DNA from: Flavobacteriaceae bacterium
GTDB taxonomy: Bacteria > Bacteroidota > Bacteroidia > Flavobacteriales > Flavobacteriaceae
Length of the DNA stretch: 58,292 bases
Assembly (NCBI GenBank): GCA_029238515.1
Contig: JAQWFW010000038.1
Location: 1 to 58,292 of the forward strand
Direction of reading: 5' to 3'
Positions 15,565 through 23,786 of the stretch are shown in pieces. The notes under the pieces were generated by a model. The model saw only the letters and a program-made list of their open reading frames with translations. It was not told the origin of the DNA and ran no database searches. The position numbers and the translations under genes were made by a program. The stretch's first letter is position 1; every line of letters starts with the position of its first letter.

Positions 15565-17304
15565 ATGAGTTTGCCGCTTCAAATATTAGAACGCTACTGG
15601 AAACACACCAAATTCAGACCACAACAGCAAGAAATCATAGAGGCAGTTTTGAATCATCAAGATTGTATTGCATTGCTTCCTACAGGTGGTGGAAAATCAA
15701 TTTGTTTTCAGATTCCTGCCCTTATAAATGATGGTATTTGTGTTGTGATTTCTCCACTTATCGCTTTGATGCAAGATCAAGTTCAATCGCTTACTGAAAA
15801 AGGAATTAAAGCCATAGCATTGACAAATCTCGATCATTCAAAAGATTTGGAACGGATATTAGACAATTGCACTTTTGGAGATTATAAATTTTTGTACCTC
15901 TCACCTGAACGGCTTCAAAACAAATTGGTTCAAGAACGCCTAAAATTGATGAATATACGCTTGGTAGCTGTAGATGAGGCCCATTGTATAAGTCAGTGGG
16001 GGCACGATTTTAGACCTGCTTATAGGAGTATAAATATAGTACGCACTTTGTGTCCCAATGCAACTACCATTGCACTAACGGCTACAGCAACAAATCAGGT
16101 GCTAAAAGACATCGAACAACAATTAGAACTACAACAGCCAAAACTGTTCAAACATTCTTTTTTTAGAAAAAATCTAACCTACAAAACCCTTCTTTTTGAG
16201 GATAAAAATTTCAAAATTAAATCCCTTCTAAAAGCCAATAAAGAAAGTGCTTTGGTGTATGTAGGAAGTAGACTTGCTACACAACAAATGTCCAATATGC
16301 TCAATAAAAATGGATGTTCTAGTGGATATTACCACGGCGGCATGAGCAATAAAGAAAAAGACTCTCAATACAAACAATGGATGGCAAACGATACTAAAGT
16401 TATGGTAGCCACCAACGCTTTTGGTATGGGCATCGATAAAGCTGATGTTTCTACAGTGATTCACACACATATTCCCGAGAGTTTAGAACACTATTTTCAA
16501 GAAGCTGGTAGAGCTGGACGAAATCAAAAACCAGCTCAAGCTGTACTCCTAGTTGGTCCAAATGATATTCAAAGTACAAGAAATTGGCATATCAATCAAA
16601 TTCCAAATGTTGATTATTTAAAACTAATTTATAAGAAACTGTGTATATATTTTCAGATTGCATATGGTGAATTAAGCGAAGAAAAACATGGATTTAATTT
16701 CAATTCTTTTTGTAATTTGTATTCACTGCCAAAACGAAAAACTTATAATGGTTTAAAAGTATTGGAACGCCATGGGCTTATTGTATTTGAAGAATATTTT
16801 AAAAAAAGAGCAAGTATTCTCTTTTTGGTCTCTCATAAATCACTTTCTACAGTTTTAGCTCATGACGATCAACTGCGGCTGATTGTAACAACAATTTTAA
16901 GGACATACGAAGGGATTCATAGCCAAGAAACTGCTATTGATATTGAAAAAATTGCAAAAATATTGCATATAGAATCGTCTGTAATTATCAATCACTTAAA
17001 TGTATTAGATGCCAAGGAAATCGTAAAATTCAAAAGCACAAATACCGATGCTCAAATTACATTTGGACAACCAAGAGAAGATGATAAAGCCATAAACCGT
17101 ATTTCTAAAGAAGTAAAAACACAAAATAAAATTAAGCTCAGGAAGATTCAAGCAGTAATTGATTACATCGAAAATAATTCAATATGCAAAAGTCAACAAC
17201 TGCTCAAATACTTTGGGGAAACTCAATCCAAAGCGTGTGGAAATTGCAACGTTTGTCTAGAAAATAATACACAACCCAGAACAACTTTTAAAAAAAAAAT
17301 GTAG
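15565..17304 (+). CDS. recQ: RecQ-family ATP-dependent DNA helicase (frame ends early)
   Basis: A 579-residue superfamily 2 3'-5' DNA helicase. Motifs are PTGGGKSICFQIPAL (Walker A), DEAHCISQWGHDFRPAY (Walker B and the RecQ aromatic loop), and QEAGRAGRNQKP (motif VI). A zinc-binding RecQ C-terminal region follows, with a Cys4 cluster (CKSQQ then CGNCNVC). The frame stops at 17304 just after a run of ten A residues, but a different frame continues the protein to 17468 (separate entry). The product as written lacks the last winged-helix-like segment, about 55 residues. Confidence 0.93.
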   Translation: MSLPLQILERYWKHTKFRPQQQEIIEAVLNHQDCIALLPTGGGKSICFQIPALINDGICVVISPLIALMQDQVQSLTEKGIKAIALTNLDHSKDLERILDNCTFGDYKFLYLSPERLQNKLVQERLKLMNIRLVAVDEAHCISQWGHDFRPAYRSINIVRTLCPNATTIALTATATNQVLKDIEQQLELQQPKLFKHSFFRKNLTYKTLLFEDKNFKIKSLLKANKESALVYVGSRLATQQMSNMLNKNGCSSGYYHGGMSNKEKDSQYKQWMANDTKVMVATNAFGMGIDKADVSTVIHTHIPESLEHYFQEAGRAGRNQKPAQAVLLVGPNDIQSTRNWHINQIPNVDYLKLIYKKLCIYFQIAYGELSEEKHGFNFNSFCNLYSLPKRKTYNGLKVLERHGLIVFEEYFKKRASILFLVSHKSLSTVLAHDDQLRLIVTTILRTYEGIHSQETAIDIEKIAKILHIESSVIINHLNVLDAKEIVKFKSTNTDAQITFGQPREDDKAINRISKEVKTQNKIKLRKIQAVIDYIENNSICKSQQLLKYFGETQSKACGNCNVCLENNTQPRTTFKKKM

Positions 17305-17468
17305 TTTTGGTGCTCAATTCGTTAGAAGCTCAACCCCTAAGCTCAAGAGAACTGGCATCAAATCTATCACTATCATCAGAACAAGTCATTGGTGTATTGA
17401 CTTATCTATTTGAACAAGAAAAAATTGAACATACACAAACTAATCAATATCAAATAAAATGTCCATAG
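17290..17468 (+). other. Out-of-frame continuation of recQ after a poly-A run
   Basis: Ten A residues at 17290-17299 follow ACTTTT. In the annotated frame ATG TAG ends the protein. In the -1 frame the sequence stays open for about 55 codons, encoding VVLVLNSLEAQPLSSREL, then a helix-turn-helix-like ASNLSLSSEQVIGVLTYL and a stop at 17466-17468. That is the normal C-terminal end seen in flavobacterial RecQ proteins. It overlaps the fmt start by 10 bases. Possible causes are a homopolymer sequencing error, a real phase-variable mutation, or slippage. Confidence 0.75.
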
Positions 17469-18418
17469 CAAAAGATCAATTAAGGATAGTTTTCATGGGA
17501 ACACCAGACTTCGCTGTTCATGTTCTGGACGGATTGGTACAGCAGCAATACAATATTGTAGGTGTTGTTACTGCACCTGATCGTCCTGCTGGTCGCGGAC
17601 AAAAAGTAAGAAAATCGGCCATAAAAACATATACCGAACTTCATCAATTGAATGTTCTTCAACCTGAAAATTTAAAAGATTCTGCATTTGTCACAGAACT
17701 TGAAGCTCTTGAGCCAGACATACAAGTTGTTGTTGCCTTTAGAATGCTACCAAAGGTCGTATGGCAATTACCAAAATACGGAACGTTCAATTTACATGCT
17801 TCATTGTTGCCGCAATACCGAGGTGCAGCACCCATCAATTGGGCCATTATGAACGGAGAAAAAGAAACAGGAGTAAGCACCTTTTTTATTGATGAAAAAA
17901 TAGATACTGGTGCACTTATTTTCCAAAACAAAATAAACATCTCTAGAGATGATACTGTGGGAACACTTCACGATAAATTAATGCATGAAGGCCGAATTCT
18001 TACGCTAAAAACAGTTGATGCCATATGTAATGGACAAATCAGCACTATACAACAACCAAAAGTTACAAATCTTAAAACAGCGCACAAACTCAATAGGGAG
18101 AATTGTAAAATTGATTGGTCAAAAAACGGTGAGCAAATTAGAAATCACGTACGCGGATTGAATCCGTATCCTGGTGCTTGGGCGCTGTTAGATAATGGCA
18201 AAAATCAATTGAACGTCAAAATATATGAAGTAGAATTTGAAAAAACAGATCATCAATTCCCCATTGGTAAGATTATCGCTGACAAACAATCCATGAAAAT
18301 TTGTATTAAAAATGGGTTTATTCGTTTAATTCAATTCAAGTTTCCTGGAAAAAAACAGATGGATGTTAAATCATTTTTGAACGGTTTTTCATTTGATTTG
18401 AATGCCAAAATGGTTTAA
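17459..18418 (+). CDS. fmt: Methionyl-tRNA formyltransferase
   Basis: A 319-residue enzyme that formylates initiator Met-tRNA using 10-formyl-tetrahydrofolate. The N-terminal formyltransferase domain shows IVFMGTPDFAVHVL, PDRPAGRGQK, and the catalytic FNLHASLLPQYRGAAPINWA with the Asn and His, then FFIDEKIDTGAL with the Asp. The C-terminal domain carries RGLNPYPGAW. Its ATG overlaps the tail of the extended recQ frame by 10 bases, suggesting translational coupling if recQ is read through. Confidence 0.95.
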   Translation: MSIAKDQLRIVFMGTPDFAVHVLDGLVQQQYNIVGVVTAPDRPAGRGQKVRKSAIKTYTELHQLNVLQPENLKDSAFVTELEALEPDIQVVVAFRMLPKVVWQLPKYGTFNLHASLLPQYRGAAPINWAIMNGEKETGVSTFFIDEKIDTGALIFQNKINISRDDTVGTLHDKLMHEGRILTLKTVDAICNGQISTIQQPKVTNLKTAHKLNRENCKIDWSKNGEQIRNHVRGLNPYPGAWALLDNGKNQLNVKIYEVEFEKTDHQFPIGKIIADKQSMKICIKNGFIRLIQFKFPGKKQMDVKSFLNGFSFDLNAKMV

Positions 18419-18494
18419 AAAATGGCGTTAATGTATTGAAAATTGAAATTAAATCGGTACATTTAATTGAGCAAACACGTAATTTGATTCAATT

Positions 18495-19046
18495 GTGACC
18501 ATAAAAAAGGGCAAAATATTAATTGCAGAACCTTCAATTATTGGAGATATTTCTTTCAATAGATCTATTATTCTTCTTGCTGATCACAACAATGAAGGTT
18601 CTATTGGTTTTATTTTAAACAAACCTTTGGATTATAGTCTTGGCGATCTTATTCCTGAAATTGAATCTAATTTTCCGATATACAATGGTGGTCCTGTTCA
18701 ACAAGATAATTTATATTTTATTCATAAAGTAGCTGAACTTATTCCCGACAGTATAGAGATTTCTGAGGGTTTGTACTGGAGTGGCAACTTTGAACAAGTT
18801 TCAAAATTGGTTTCTGAACACAAAATCAATGAGAATGACATTCGTTTCTTTTTAGGATATTCAGGATGGGATGCCAATCAATTGAGTTCTGAATTAAACT
18901 CTAATACGTGGATACTTTCAGAAAACACACACCACAACAATATCATTAAAGCTGTAGATGATGCCTTTTGGAAAAACAAAATGCTGGCGCTTGGTGGAGA
19001 ATACAGTATATGGTCTAATGCACCTGAGCACCCCTCCTACAACTAG
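18495..19046 (+). CDS. YqgE/AlgH family protein
   Basis: A 183-residue protein of the YqgE/AlgH family: starts (GTG) KKGKILIAEPSIIGD, with SFNRSIILLADHNNEGSIGFILNKPL, YNGGPVQQDNLYFIH, and FLGYSGWDANQL. All are family signature blocks. The fold is known, while its role (linked to alginate regulation in Pseudomonas) is not well defined. Downstream of fmt with a 76-base gap; it converges with the aminotransferase gene, overlapping its end by 4 bases. Confidence 0.93.
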   Translation: MTIKKGKILIAEPSIIGDISFNRSIILLADHNNEGSIGFILNKPLDYSLGDLIPEIESNFPIYNGGPVQQDNLYFIHKVAELIPDSIEISEGLYWSGNFEQVSKLVSEHKINENDIRFFLGYSGWDANQLSSELNSNTWILSENTHHNNIIKAVDDAFWKNKMLALGGEYSIWSNAPEHPSYN

Positions 19047-19894
19047 CCCAACCGCAACTTAATGTTGAGCATTTTCAGCAGTGCTTTTGAAGTTACCGAA
19101 GTGTATACTTTTTTTCTAAATTTTGTAACCGGAACAATGCCCTGAATCACATTCGTGATGAATATTTCATCTGCTTTTTGAAGTTCAAAAGGGGAAACAG
19201 ATGCTTCAATTAAATCATAATCAGGTGATTTTGTGATGATTTCTATCAATTGCTCTCGAATAATTCCCTTCAGACACCCATCAGCCAAAGGGGGTGTTTT
19301 GATGCTGTTTCCTTGTACAAGAAACACATTTCCGTTGAGCGCTTCAATGATACTTTTATTGGTATTTAGTAACAAACAATTGTGGTAATTATTTTCTTTC
19401 GCAAAAATACTTCCCACCACATTCACTGCCTTATTGTTGGTTTTTAAAGTTGAAAGCAAATTAGGCGACACTAAGTAGTCTTTGAAGAGTTCTATTTCAT
19501 AATGATCGTCAGAAATTTGATACAGATCAGATTCAAGCTCGGAGACGGTAATAATATACGAAACATCATTTGAATTGGGAGTGTAATATCCACCAGTATT
19601 TCTGAAAACGGTAAGTTTTACCCTATTTGAAATAGACTTTGAAGGCATTGATGACACCAAATCCTGTATCTGTGTTTCCAAAAATTCTGGAGTAAAATTC
19701 ATAGGAATTTCCATGCGTAAAATCCGCATAGAAGCCATGAGGCGAAAATAATGTGCTTCCCAAAAAACAGGTTTATTATTGTTGACTTTGATGGTTTCAA
19801 AAACAGCATCTCCGTAAGCAAAACCTCTATTATTAATGGATAATTTAGCTTTGGAATCTTCGAAGATTGTACCGTTGATATTGATCATAAGCAT
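19043..19894 (-). CDS. Class IV PLP aminotransferase (PabC/BCAT-like)
   Basis: A 283-residue fold-type IV PLP enzyme. It shows GFAYGDAVFETIKV near the start, a NNKAVN segment with the candidate PLP lysine, and IIEALNGNVFLVQGN, followed by TPPLADGCLKGIIRE. Members include 4-amino-4-deoxychorismate lyase and D- or branched-chain aminotransferases; these cannot be separated here. Given the folate-related context of many flavobacterial relatives, aminodeoxychorismate lyase is plausible. The ATG at 19888 (MININGTIFED) is an equally good start. Confidence 0.88.
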   Translation of the reverse strand: MLMININGTIFEDSKAKLSINNRGFAYGDAVFETIKVNNNKPVFWEAHYFRLMASMRILRMEIPMNFTPEFLETQIQDLVSSMPSKSISNRVKLTVFRNTGGYYTPNSNDVSYIITVSELESDLYQISDDHYEIELFKDYLVSPNLLSTLKTNNKAVNVVGSIFAKENNYHNCLLLNTNKSIIEALNGNVFLVQGNSIKTPPLADGCLKGIIREQLIEIITKSPDYDLIEASVSPFELQKADEIFITNVIQGIVPVTKFRKKVYTSVTSKALLKMLNIKLRLG

Positions 19895-19937
19895 TCAAAA
19901 AAGTTGATGCAAATATACGCCAAAAATATACTTAGAC

Positions 19938-20324
19938 TTAGCGTGATCCTAGAACTTGTTTTAAGCTAGATATTTGATTTTCCCACAACATTTTGGCTTC
20001 CTCTTCTTCATCGTCGTCAGAAAAATCTGTAACAATTAGAGACACATCTTTTGTGATGCCATCGACTTGGATTCGGAGCTCAAAATAACAATTGTCGTCA
20101 TCACTTTCAAGCCATTTAAACTTGATGTGTTCTGGACTTTTCTTTGTTACTAATTTCGCTTGTTCTTCAGAATCATCCCAAATAAAAGTGAACAACTCTC
20201 CTCTGGAATTTACATTATCAGCAAACCATTCTGAAAGTCCTGATGGTGTGGATATATAGTTGTATAATAGCTGCGGTGAAGCTTGTATTGGAAATTCTAG
20301 CTCGAATTTTACTTTGGTACTCAT
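19938..20324 (-). CDS. START-like/SRPBCC domain protein
   Basis: A 128-residue cytoplasmic protein. It has the SRPBCC beginning (VKFELEFPIQASPQLLYNYI), STPSGLSEWFADNV, and an acidic loop SDDDEEEEAK before the last helix. This matches an AHSA1-like START domain family common in Flavobacteria, probably a ligand- or chaperone-binding protein. Unlinked to an obvious operon: 43 bases separate it from the aminotransferase gene downstream on the same strand. Confidence 0.87.
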   Translation of the reverse strand: MSTKVKFELEFPIQASPQLLYNYISTPSGLSEWFADNVNSRGELFTFIWDDSEEQAKLVTKKSPEHIKFKWLESDDDNCYFELRIQVDGITKDVSLIVTDFSDDDEEEEAKMLWENQISSLKQVLGSR

Positions 20325-20406
20325 GGTTGTTGTAATTAGTTTTCTAATATATACATTAATTTATTAGTTTTAAAAGAAAAAAAAATATTTTTTTGGGAGG
20401 CATTTT

Positions 20407-20438
20407 TTTGAAAGCCCACTAATTTGTTTCTATATTTG
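20407..20438 (+). promoter_or_regulatory. tRNA-Met promoter (TTTG-N20-TATATTTG)
   Basis: TTTG at 20407-20410 and TATATTTG at 20431-20438 are separated by 20 bases, matching the Bacteroidota -33/-7 consensus very well. Transcription would start just before the tRNA at 20453. Confidence 0.8.
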
Positions 20439-20452
20439 CAGCCATCATTTAT

Positions 20453-20526
20453 GGCGTGGTAGCTCAGTTGGTTAGAGCGTCGGATTCATAACCCGGAGGT
20501 CGGGAGTTCAAATCTCCCCCACGCTA
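20453..20526 (+). tRNA. tRNA-Met (anticodon CAT)
   Basis: A 74-base cloverleaf: acceptor stem GGCGTGG pairing with CCACGCT, D arm GCTC...GAGC, anticodon loop TTCATAA (CAT), and T arm GGGAG-TTCAAAT-CTCCC. The first acceptor pair is a G-T. The last base after the discriminator A is C, so CCA must be added after transcription. CAT could also belong to a lysidine-modified tRNA-Ile, but the overall sequence resembles elongator tRNA-Met. Confidence 0.95.
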
Positions 20527-20530
20527 CTTT

Positions 20531-20558
20531 AAAACCCTTGATTTTCAAGGGTTTTTTT
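20531..20558. terminator. Terminator after tRNA-Met, shared with hisS
   Basis: AACCCTTGA (20533-20541) and TCAAGGGTT (20545-20553) form a 9-base-pair stem with a 3-base loop, followed on the plus strand by a T run. A-rich sequence on the other side makes it usable for the convergent hisS as well. Confidence 0.85.
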
Positions 20559-21934
20559 TATGAAATAAAACTAGAAATAAGCGTTTTAAGGTCTACCGTT
20601 TCTTGTGTACCAGTAGACATATTTTTAAGCGTGAATGTATTGGCCGCCATTTCTTCATCGCCAACCAAAACGACATAAGGGATGCCACGTTTGTTGGCAT
20701 AAGTAATTTGCTTTTTCAATTTTGATGGGTCTGGGTACAATTCAGCAACTATACCTCGAGATCTTAAGGACTGTATGGCCTTGTAGCTATACAAACTCTC
20801 ATTTGAACCAAAATTAGCAAATAGGACTTGTGTGGTGGATTGAGTGCTGTTTTCAGGAAACAGATTTAATTCTTCCAAAACAAGTGCAATTCGGTCAAGA
20901 CCAAAACTAATCCCTACTCCACTGACGCCTTTGAGTCCAAAAATACTGGTAAGGTCATCATAACGACCACCGCCGCCAATAGAGCCCATGGCTACACCTT
21001 CTGGTGCAGAAACTTCAAAAATAGCACCAGTATAGTAGTTGAGTCCACGAGCCAAAGTTACATCTAACTTGAGGATGGCTGTTTTAAGACCTAAGTTTTT
21101 TATGGTTGTCGAAATAAATTCTAATTCGGATAGTCCAGCACTACCAATTTCAGAAGAACCCAACAATGATTTAAGAGCCGCCAATTGGTCTTGGAAATCG
21201 CCTGTCATGTTAAATAAGGGTTGCAAGGTTTCAATTCCATCTGATGGAATTCCTTTTTGAAGCATTTCTTCTTTAACCTTTTCTGCGCCAATTTTATCTA
21301 ACTTATCCAATGCGAACGTAAAATCAATGAGTTTATCTTGTGCACCAATACGTTCTGCAATGGCAGCCAAAATTTTTCTATTATTGATTTTAATGGTAAC
21401 ACCTTCCAATTTTAAATCAGAAAAGACGGCATCGTATAATTGTATGAATTCGACTTCTTGCCAAAGAGAGTCTGAACCTACAGCATCTGCATCGCATTGG
21501 TAAAATTCTTGAAAACGTCCTTTTTGTGGTCGATCGGCACGCCAAACGGGTTGAATTTGATAACGCTTAAAAGGAAAAGTGATGTCGTTTTGATATTGTG
21601 CAACATAGCGCGCAAAAGGTACGGTCAAATCGTAACGCAATGCTTTTTCAGATAGAGAATTTGAAAAACGCGCCAATTGGCCATCTTCTAATGCCTTTAA
21701 ATCGGCTTTTTTAACCTTATCGCCAGAATTTAAAATCTTAAAAATTAGACGATCACCTTCATCCCCATATTTACCCAAAAGGGTTTCAGATAATTCAAAA
21801 CTTGGGGTTTCTATGGGTGCAAAACCAAAGCGTTTGAAGTTTGACTTTATGGTGCTAAAGATGTATTCGCGTTGAGCAATCTGCTGCGCATTAAAGTCCC
21901 TAGTTCCTTTTGCTATGCGTGGTTTTGTTGCCAT
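20558..21934 (-). CDS. hisS: Histidine-tRNA ligase
   Basis: A 458-residue class II aminoacyl-tRNA synthetase. Visible motifs are KGTRDFNAQQIAQREYIF at the start, motif 2 (FKRYQIQPVWRADRPQKGRFQEFYQCD), the histidine A/B signatures (ARGLNYYTGAIFEV), motif 3 (GVGISFGLDRIALVLEEL), and a C-terminal anticodon-binding domain. Length is normal for Bacteroidota. A perfect 16-base palindrome lies just upstream of the start (21939-21954). Confidence 0.96.
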   Translation of the reverse strand: MATKPRIAKGTRDFNAQQIAQREYIFSTIKSNFKRFGFAPIETPSFELSETLLGKYGDEGDRLIFKILNSGDKVKKADLKALEDGQLARFSNSLSEKALRYDLTVPFARYVAQYQNDITFPFKRYQIQPVWRADRPQKGRFQEFYQCDADAVGSDSLWQEVEFIQLYDAVFSDLKLEGVTIKINNRKILAAIAERIGAQDKLIDFTFALDKLDKIGAEKVKEEMLQKGIPSDGIETLQPLFNMTGDFQDQLAALKSLLGSSEIGSAGLSELEFISTTIKNLGLKTAILKLDVTLARGLNYYTGAIFEVSAPEGVAMGSIGGGGRYDDLTSIFGLKGVSGVGISFGLDRIALVLEELNLFPENSTQSTTQVLFANFGSNESLYSYKAIQSLRSRGIVAELYPDPSKLKKQITYANKRGIPYVVLVGDEEMAANTFTLKNMSTGTQETVDLKTLISSFIS

Positions 21935-21938
21935 TGGT

Positions 21939-21954
21939 TTTGTTTATAAACAAA
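21939..21954. repeat. Perfect 16-base palindrome upstream of hisS
   Basis: TTTGTTTATAAACAAA is its own reverse complement and ends 5 bases before the hisS ATG. It could be an operator, but its small size and low complexity leave chance possible. Confidence 0.5.
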
Positions 21955-21973
21955 TATCTAATTTTTTGAGACG

Positions 21974-22444
21974 CTATCCAATGAGTTGTTCAAAATACTT
22001 AAACAATTCTCCTTTGGTAATGCTAGCACCTTTTTCGATCAATTCAAAAATATTTAGGTTTTTGTCGACTTCGACTTCTTTTTCAGCATTGAATAGCTCG
22101 ACTTCATCATCCATCAAATGTTCTCGAAGCCATGAAAATCCTTCTCTTGTGGTTAAATCTACAGAAGGAATATCGATTTTCAATCCAATCAGAGCAATGG
22201 TGTTTTCTTTGACTTGAAACAAGTAAAGATGCTGTGGCGCAATATTTTCCAAATATTCTACTTTCCCCAAAACACCTTCCCAAACCAAATCACTAAATAT
22301 GTCCATTTCCTCTTCGGCTACATTGGGTTGTTTCGCTTTTATCGTTTTCCACTCCTTTGCAGTAATGGATTGTGTGGCCAAAAAATTGATGAATTCTTTA
22401 TGTAATTCCTCAAATTGTTCTTTAGTGAGTCTTCTGTATTTCAT
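21974..22444 (-). CDS. DUF6495 family protein
   Basis: A 156-residue acidic cytoplasmic protein that begins KYRRLTKEQFEELHKEFINFLATQ and contains WEGVLGKVEYLENIAPQHLYLF, matching the Bacteroidota family DUF6495. No catalytic motif or membrane segment is visible. It lies 39 bases upstream of hisS on the same strand. Confidence 0.85.
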   Translation of the reverse strand: MKYRRLTKEQFEELHKEFINFLATQSITAKEWKTIKAKQPNVAEEEMDIFSDLVWEGVLGKVEYLENIAPQHLYLFQVKENTIALIGLKIDIPSVDLTTREGFSWLREHLMDDEVELFNAEKEVEVDKNLNIFELIEKGASITKGELFKYFEQLIG

Positions 22445-22462
22445 CTTAATACATTGTTTAAC

Positions 22463-22496
22463 AAAAAAGGCCTGTTGAAGAAACAGACCTTTTGAA
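22463..22496 (-). terminator. Terminator of the S6-S18-L9 operon
   Basis: On the minus strand, AAGGTCTGTT pairs with AACAGGCCTT across a short loop and is followed by a T run. It lies 20 bases after the end of rplI. Confidence 0.75.
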
Positions 22497-22515
22497 TTTT
22501 AAGCTTTATTTTCGT

Positions 22516-22968
22516 TTATGCTTTTTCAGCAACAATTTCGAAAGGTAGTTCGACATGAACATCGCGATGCAAACGTACTTTAGCGGCGTATTTACCTAAA
22601 CGTTTTACGTTACCACCGGTAACAGAAATAAATTTCTTATCGATTGTATGTCCCGCTTTTTCTAATGCATCGGAAACATTGATGTTGTTCACAGAGCCAA
22701 ATAATTTGTCTCCAGATCCAACTTTAGCAGCAATTTTTACTTCTAAAGCTTTGATTGCTTCAGCAACTTTTTGTGCGTCTTCAATGATTTTCTTCTCTTT
22801 GAAAGCACGTTGTTTCAAGTTTTCTGCTAGTACTTTTTTTGCTGATGATGTTGCAAGAATTGCTTTACCACCAGGGATTAAAAAGTTTCTACCATAACCA
22901 TTTTTAACCGTTACAACATCATCCTTGAACCCTAGTCCCTCTACATCTTGTTTTAATATTAGTTCCAT
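22516..22968 (-). CDS. rplI: 50S ribosomal protein L9
   Basis: A 150-residue L9. The N-terminal rRNA-binding domain has MELILKQDVEGLGFKDDVV and the GYGRNFLIP motif; a long connecting helix and the C-terminal domain (KLFGSVNNINVSDAL) follow. Last gene of the S6-S18-L9 operon, 13 bases after rpsR. Confidence 0.97.
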   Translation of the reverse strand: MELILKQDVEGLGFKDDVVTVKNGYGRNFLIPGGKAILATSSAKKVLAENLKQRAFKEKKIIEDAQKVAEAIKALEVKIAAKVGSGDKLFGSVNNINVSDALEKAGHTIDKKFISVTGGNVKRLGKYAAKVRLHRDVHVELPFEIVAEKA

Positions 22969-22981
22969 AATTATGATAATT

Positions 22982-23275
22982 TTATTTCAATAAATCTGCT
23001 ACATACGGCATAAGGGCCAAGTGTCTGGCTCTTTTTACCGCAGTTGCAACTTTTCGTTGATACTTCAATGATGTTCCAGTAAGTCGTCTTGGCAAAAGTT
23101 TTCCTTGCTCATTGACGAATTTTAATAGAAAATCTGGGTCTTTGTAATCAATATATTTGATTCCTGACTTTTTGAAACGGCAATATTTTTTTGCTTTGTT
23201 TGTTTCAATGTTTAAAGGAGTCAAATACCTGATTTCACCACCTTTTTTGCCTTTTGCTTGTTGTTCTATTGACAT
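22982..23275 (-). CDS. rpsR: 30S ribosomal protein S18
   Basis: A 97-residue S18 with the signature [56 protein letters not shown] split over the RNA-binding core. It sits 2 bases after rpsF. No ssb gene lies between S6 and S18, unlike in E. coli and Bacillus. Confidence 0.97.
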   Translation of the reverse strand: MSIEQQAKGKKGGEIRYLTPLNIETNKAKKYCRFKKSGIKYIDYKDPDFLLKFVNEQGKLLPRRLTGTSLKYQRKVATAVKRARHLALMPYVADLLK

Positions 23276-23277
23276 AA

Positions 23278-23616
23278 TTACGCTTTTTCTTTAAGTTTAT
23301 CTCTTCTTCGTTGCGCCCATGAAATGGCATGCTTGTCGAGTTTTACAGTAAGGTAACGCATAAAACGCTCGTCACGTCTAAACTCAACTTCTAGTGGACC
23401 AACGGCCTCACCAGGAGCAGTAAATTCAAATAAGTGGTAAAATCCACTTTTCTTGTTTTGGATTGGATAGGCCAATTTTTTTAGCCCCCAATCTTCTTTT
23501 GATACCATCTTAGCTCCTTTAGAAACGAGAAAATCTTCGTATTTCTTTACTGTTTCCTTTATCTGGTCATCAGATAAAACGGGATTTAAGATGAAAACAG
23601 TTTCGTAATGATTCAT
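23278..23616 (-). CDS. rpsF: 30S ribosomal protein S6
   Basis: A 112-residue S6: [18 protein letters not shown] at the start, [23 protein letters not shown] in the middle, and [16 protein letters not shown]. First gene of the S6-S18-L9 operon, with a good promoter at 23639-23670. Confidence 0.97.
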   Translation of the reverse strand: MNHYETVFILNPVLSDDQIKETVKKYEDFLVSKGAKMVSKEDWGLKKLAYPIQNKKSGFYHLFEFTAPGEAVGPLEVEFRRDERFMRYLTVKLDKHAISWAQRRRDKLKEKA

Positions 23617-23638
23617 ATATATAATTTTAAAATGGATG

Positions 23639-23670
23639 CAAAACTAATTATTTTATATGGTTTAAACAAC
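23639..23670 (-). promoter_or_regulatory. Promoter of the rpsF operon
   Basis: Minus strand: GTTG at 23670-23667, 20 bases, then TAGTTTTG at 23646-23639, fitting the Bacteroidota promoter. The -7 box is about 22 bases from the rpsF start. Confidence 0.7.
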
Positions 23671-23721
23671 TTTAATGAACAGCTTTTTTTGAATTTATTT
23701 TTTGCATTTTAACGGTGAATA

Positions 23722-23752
23722 TTGGTTTTTATCGAATTTATCTTTAAGTTTG
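23722..23752 (+). promoter_or_regulatory. Promoter of the LytTR regulator gene
   Basis: TTGG at 23722-23725 and TAAGTTTG at 23745-23752, with 20 bases between the TTG and the -7 box. The coding start is 34 bases downstream. Confidence 0.6.
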
Positions 23753-23786
23753 TAGTCTACTATCAACCAATTTAACCTTTACTGCT

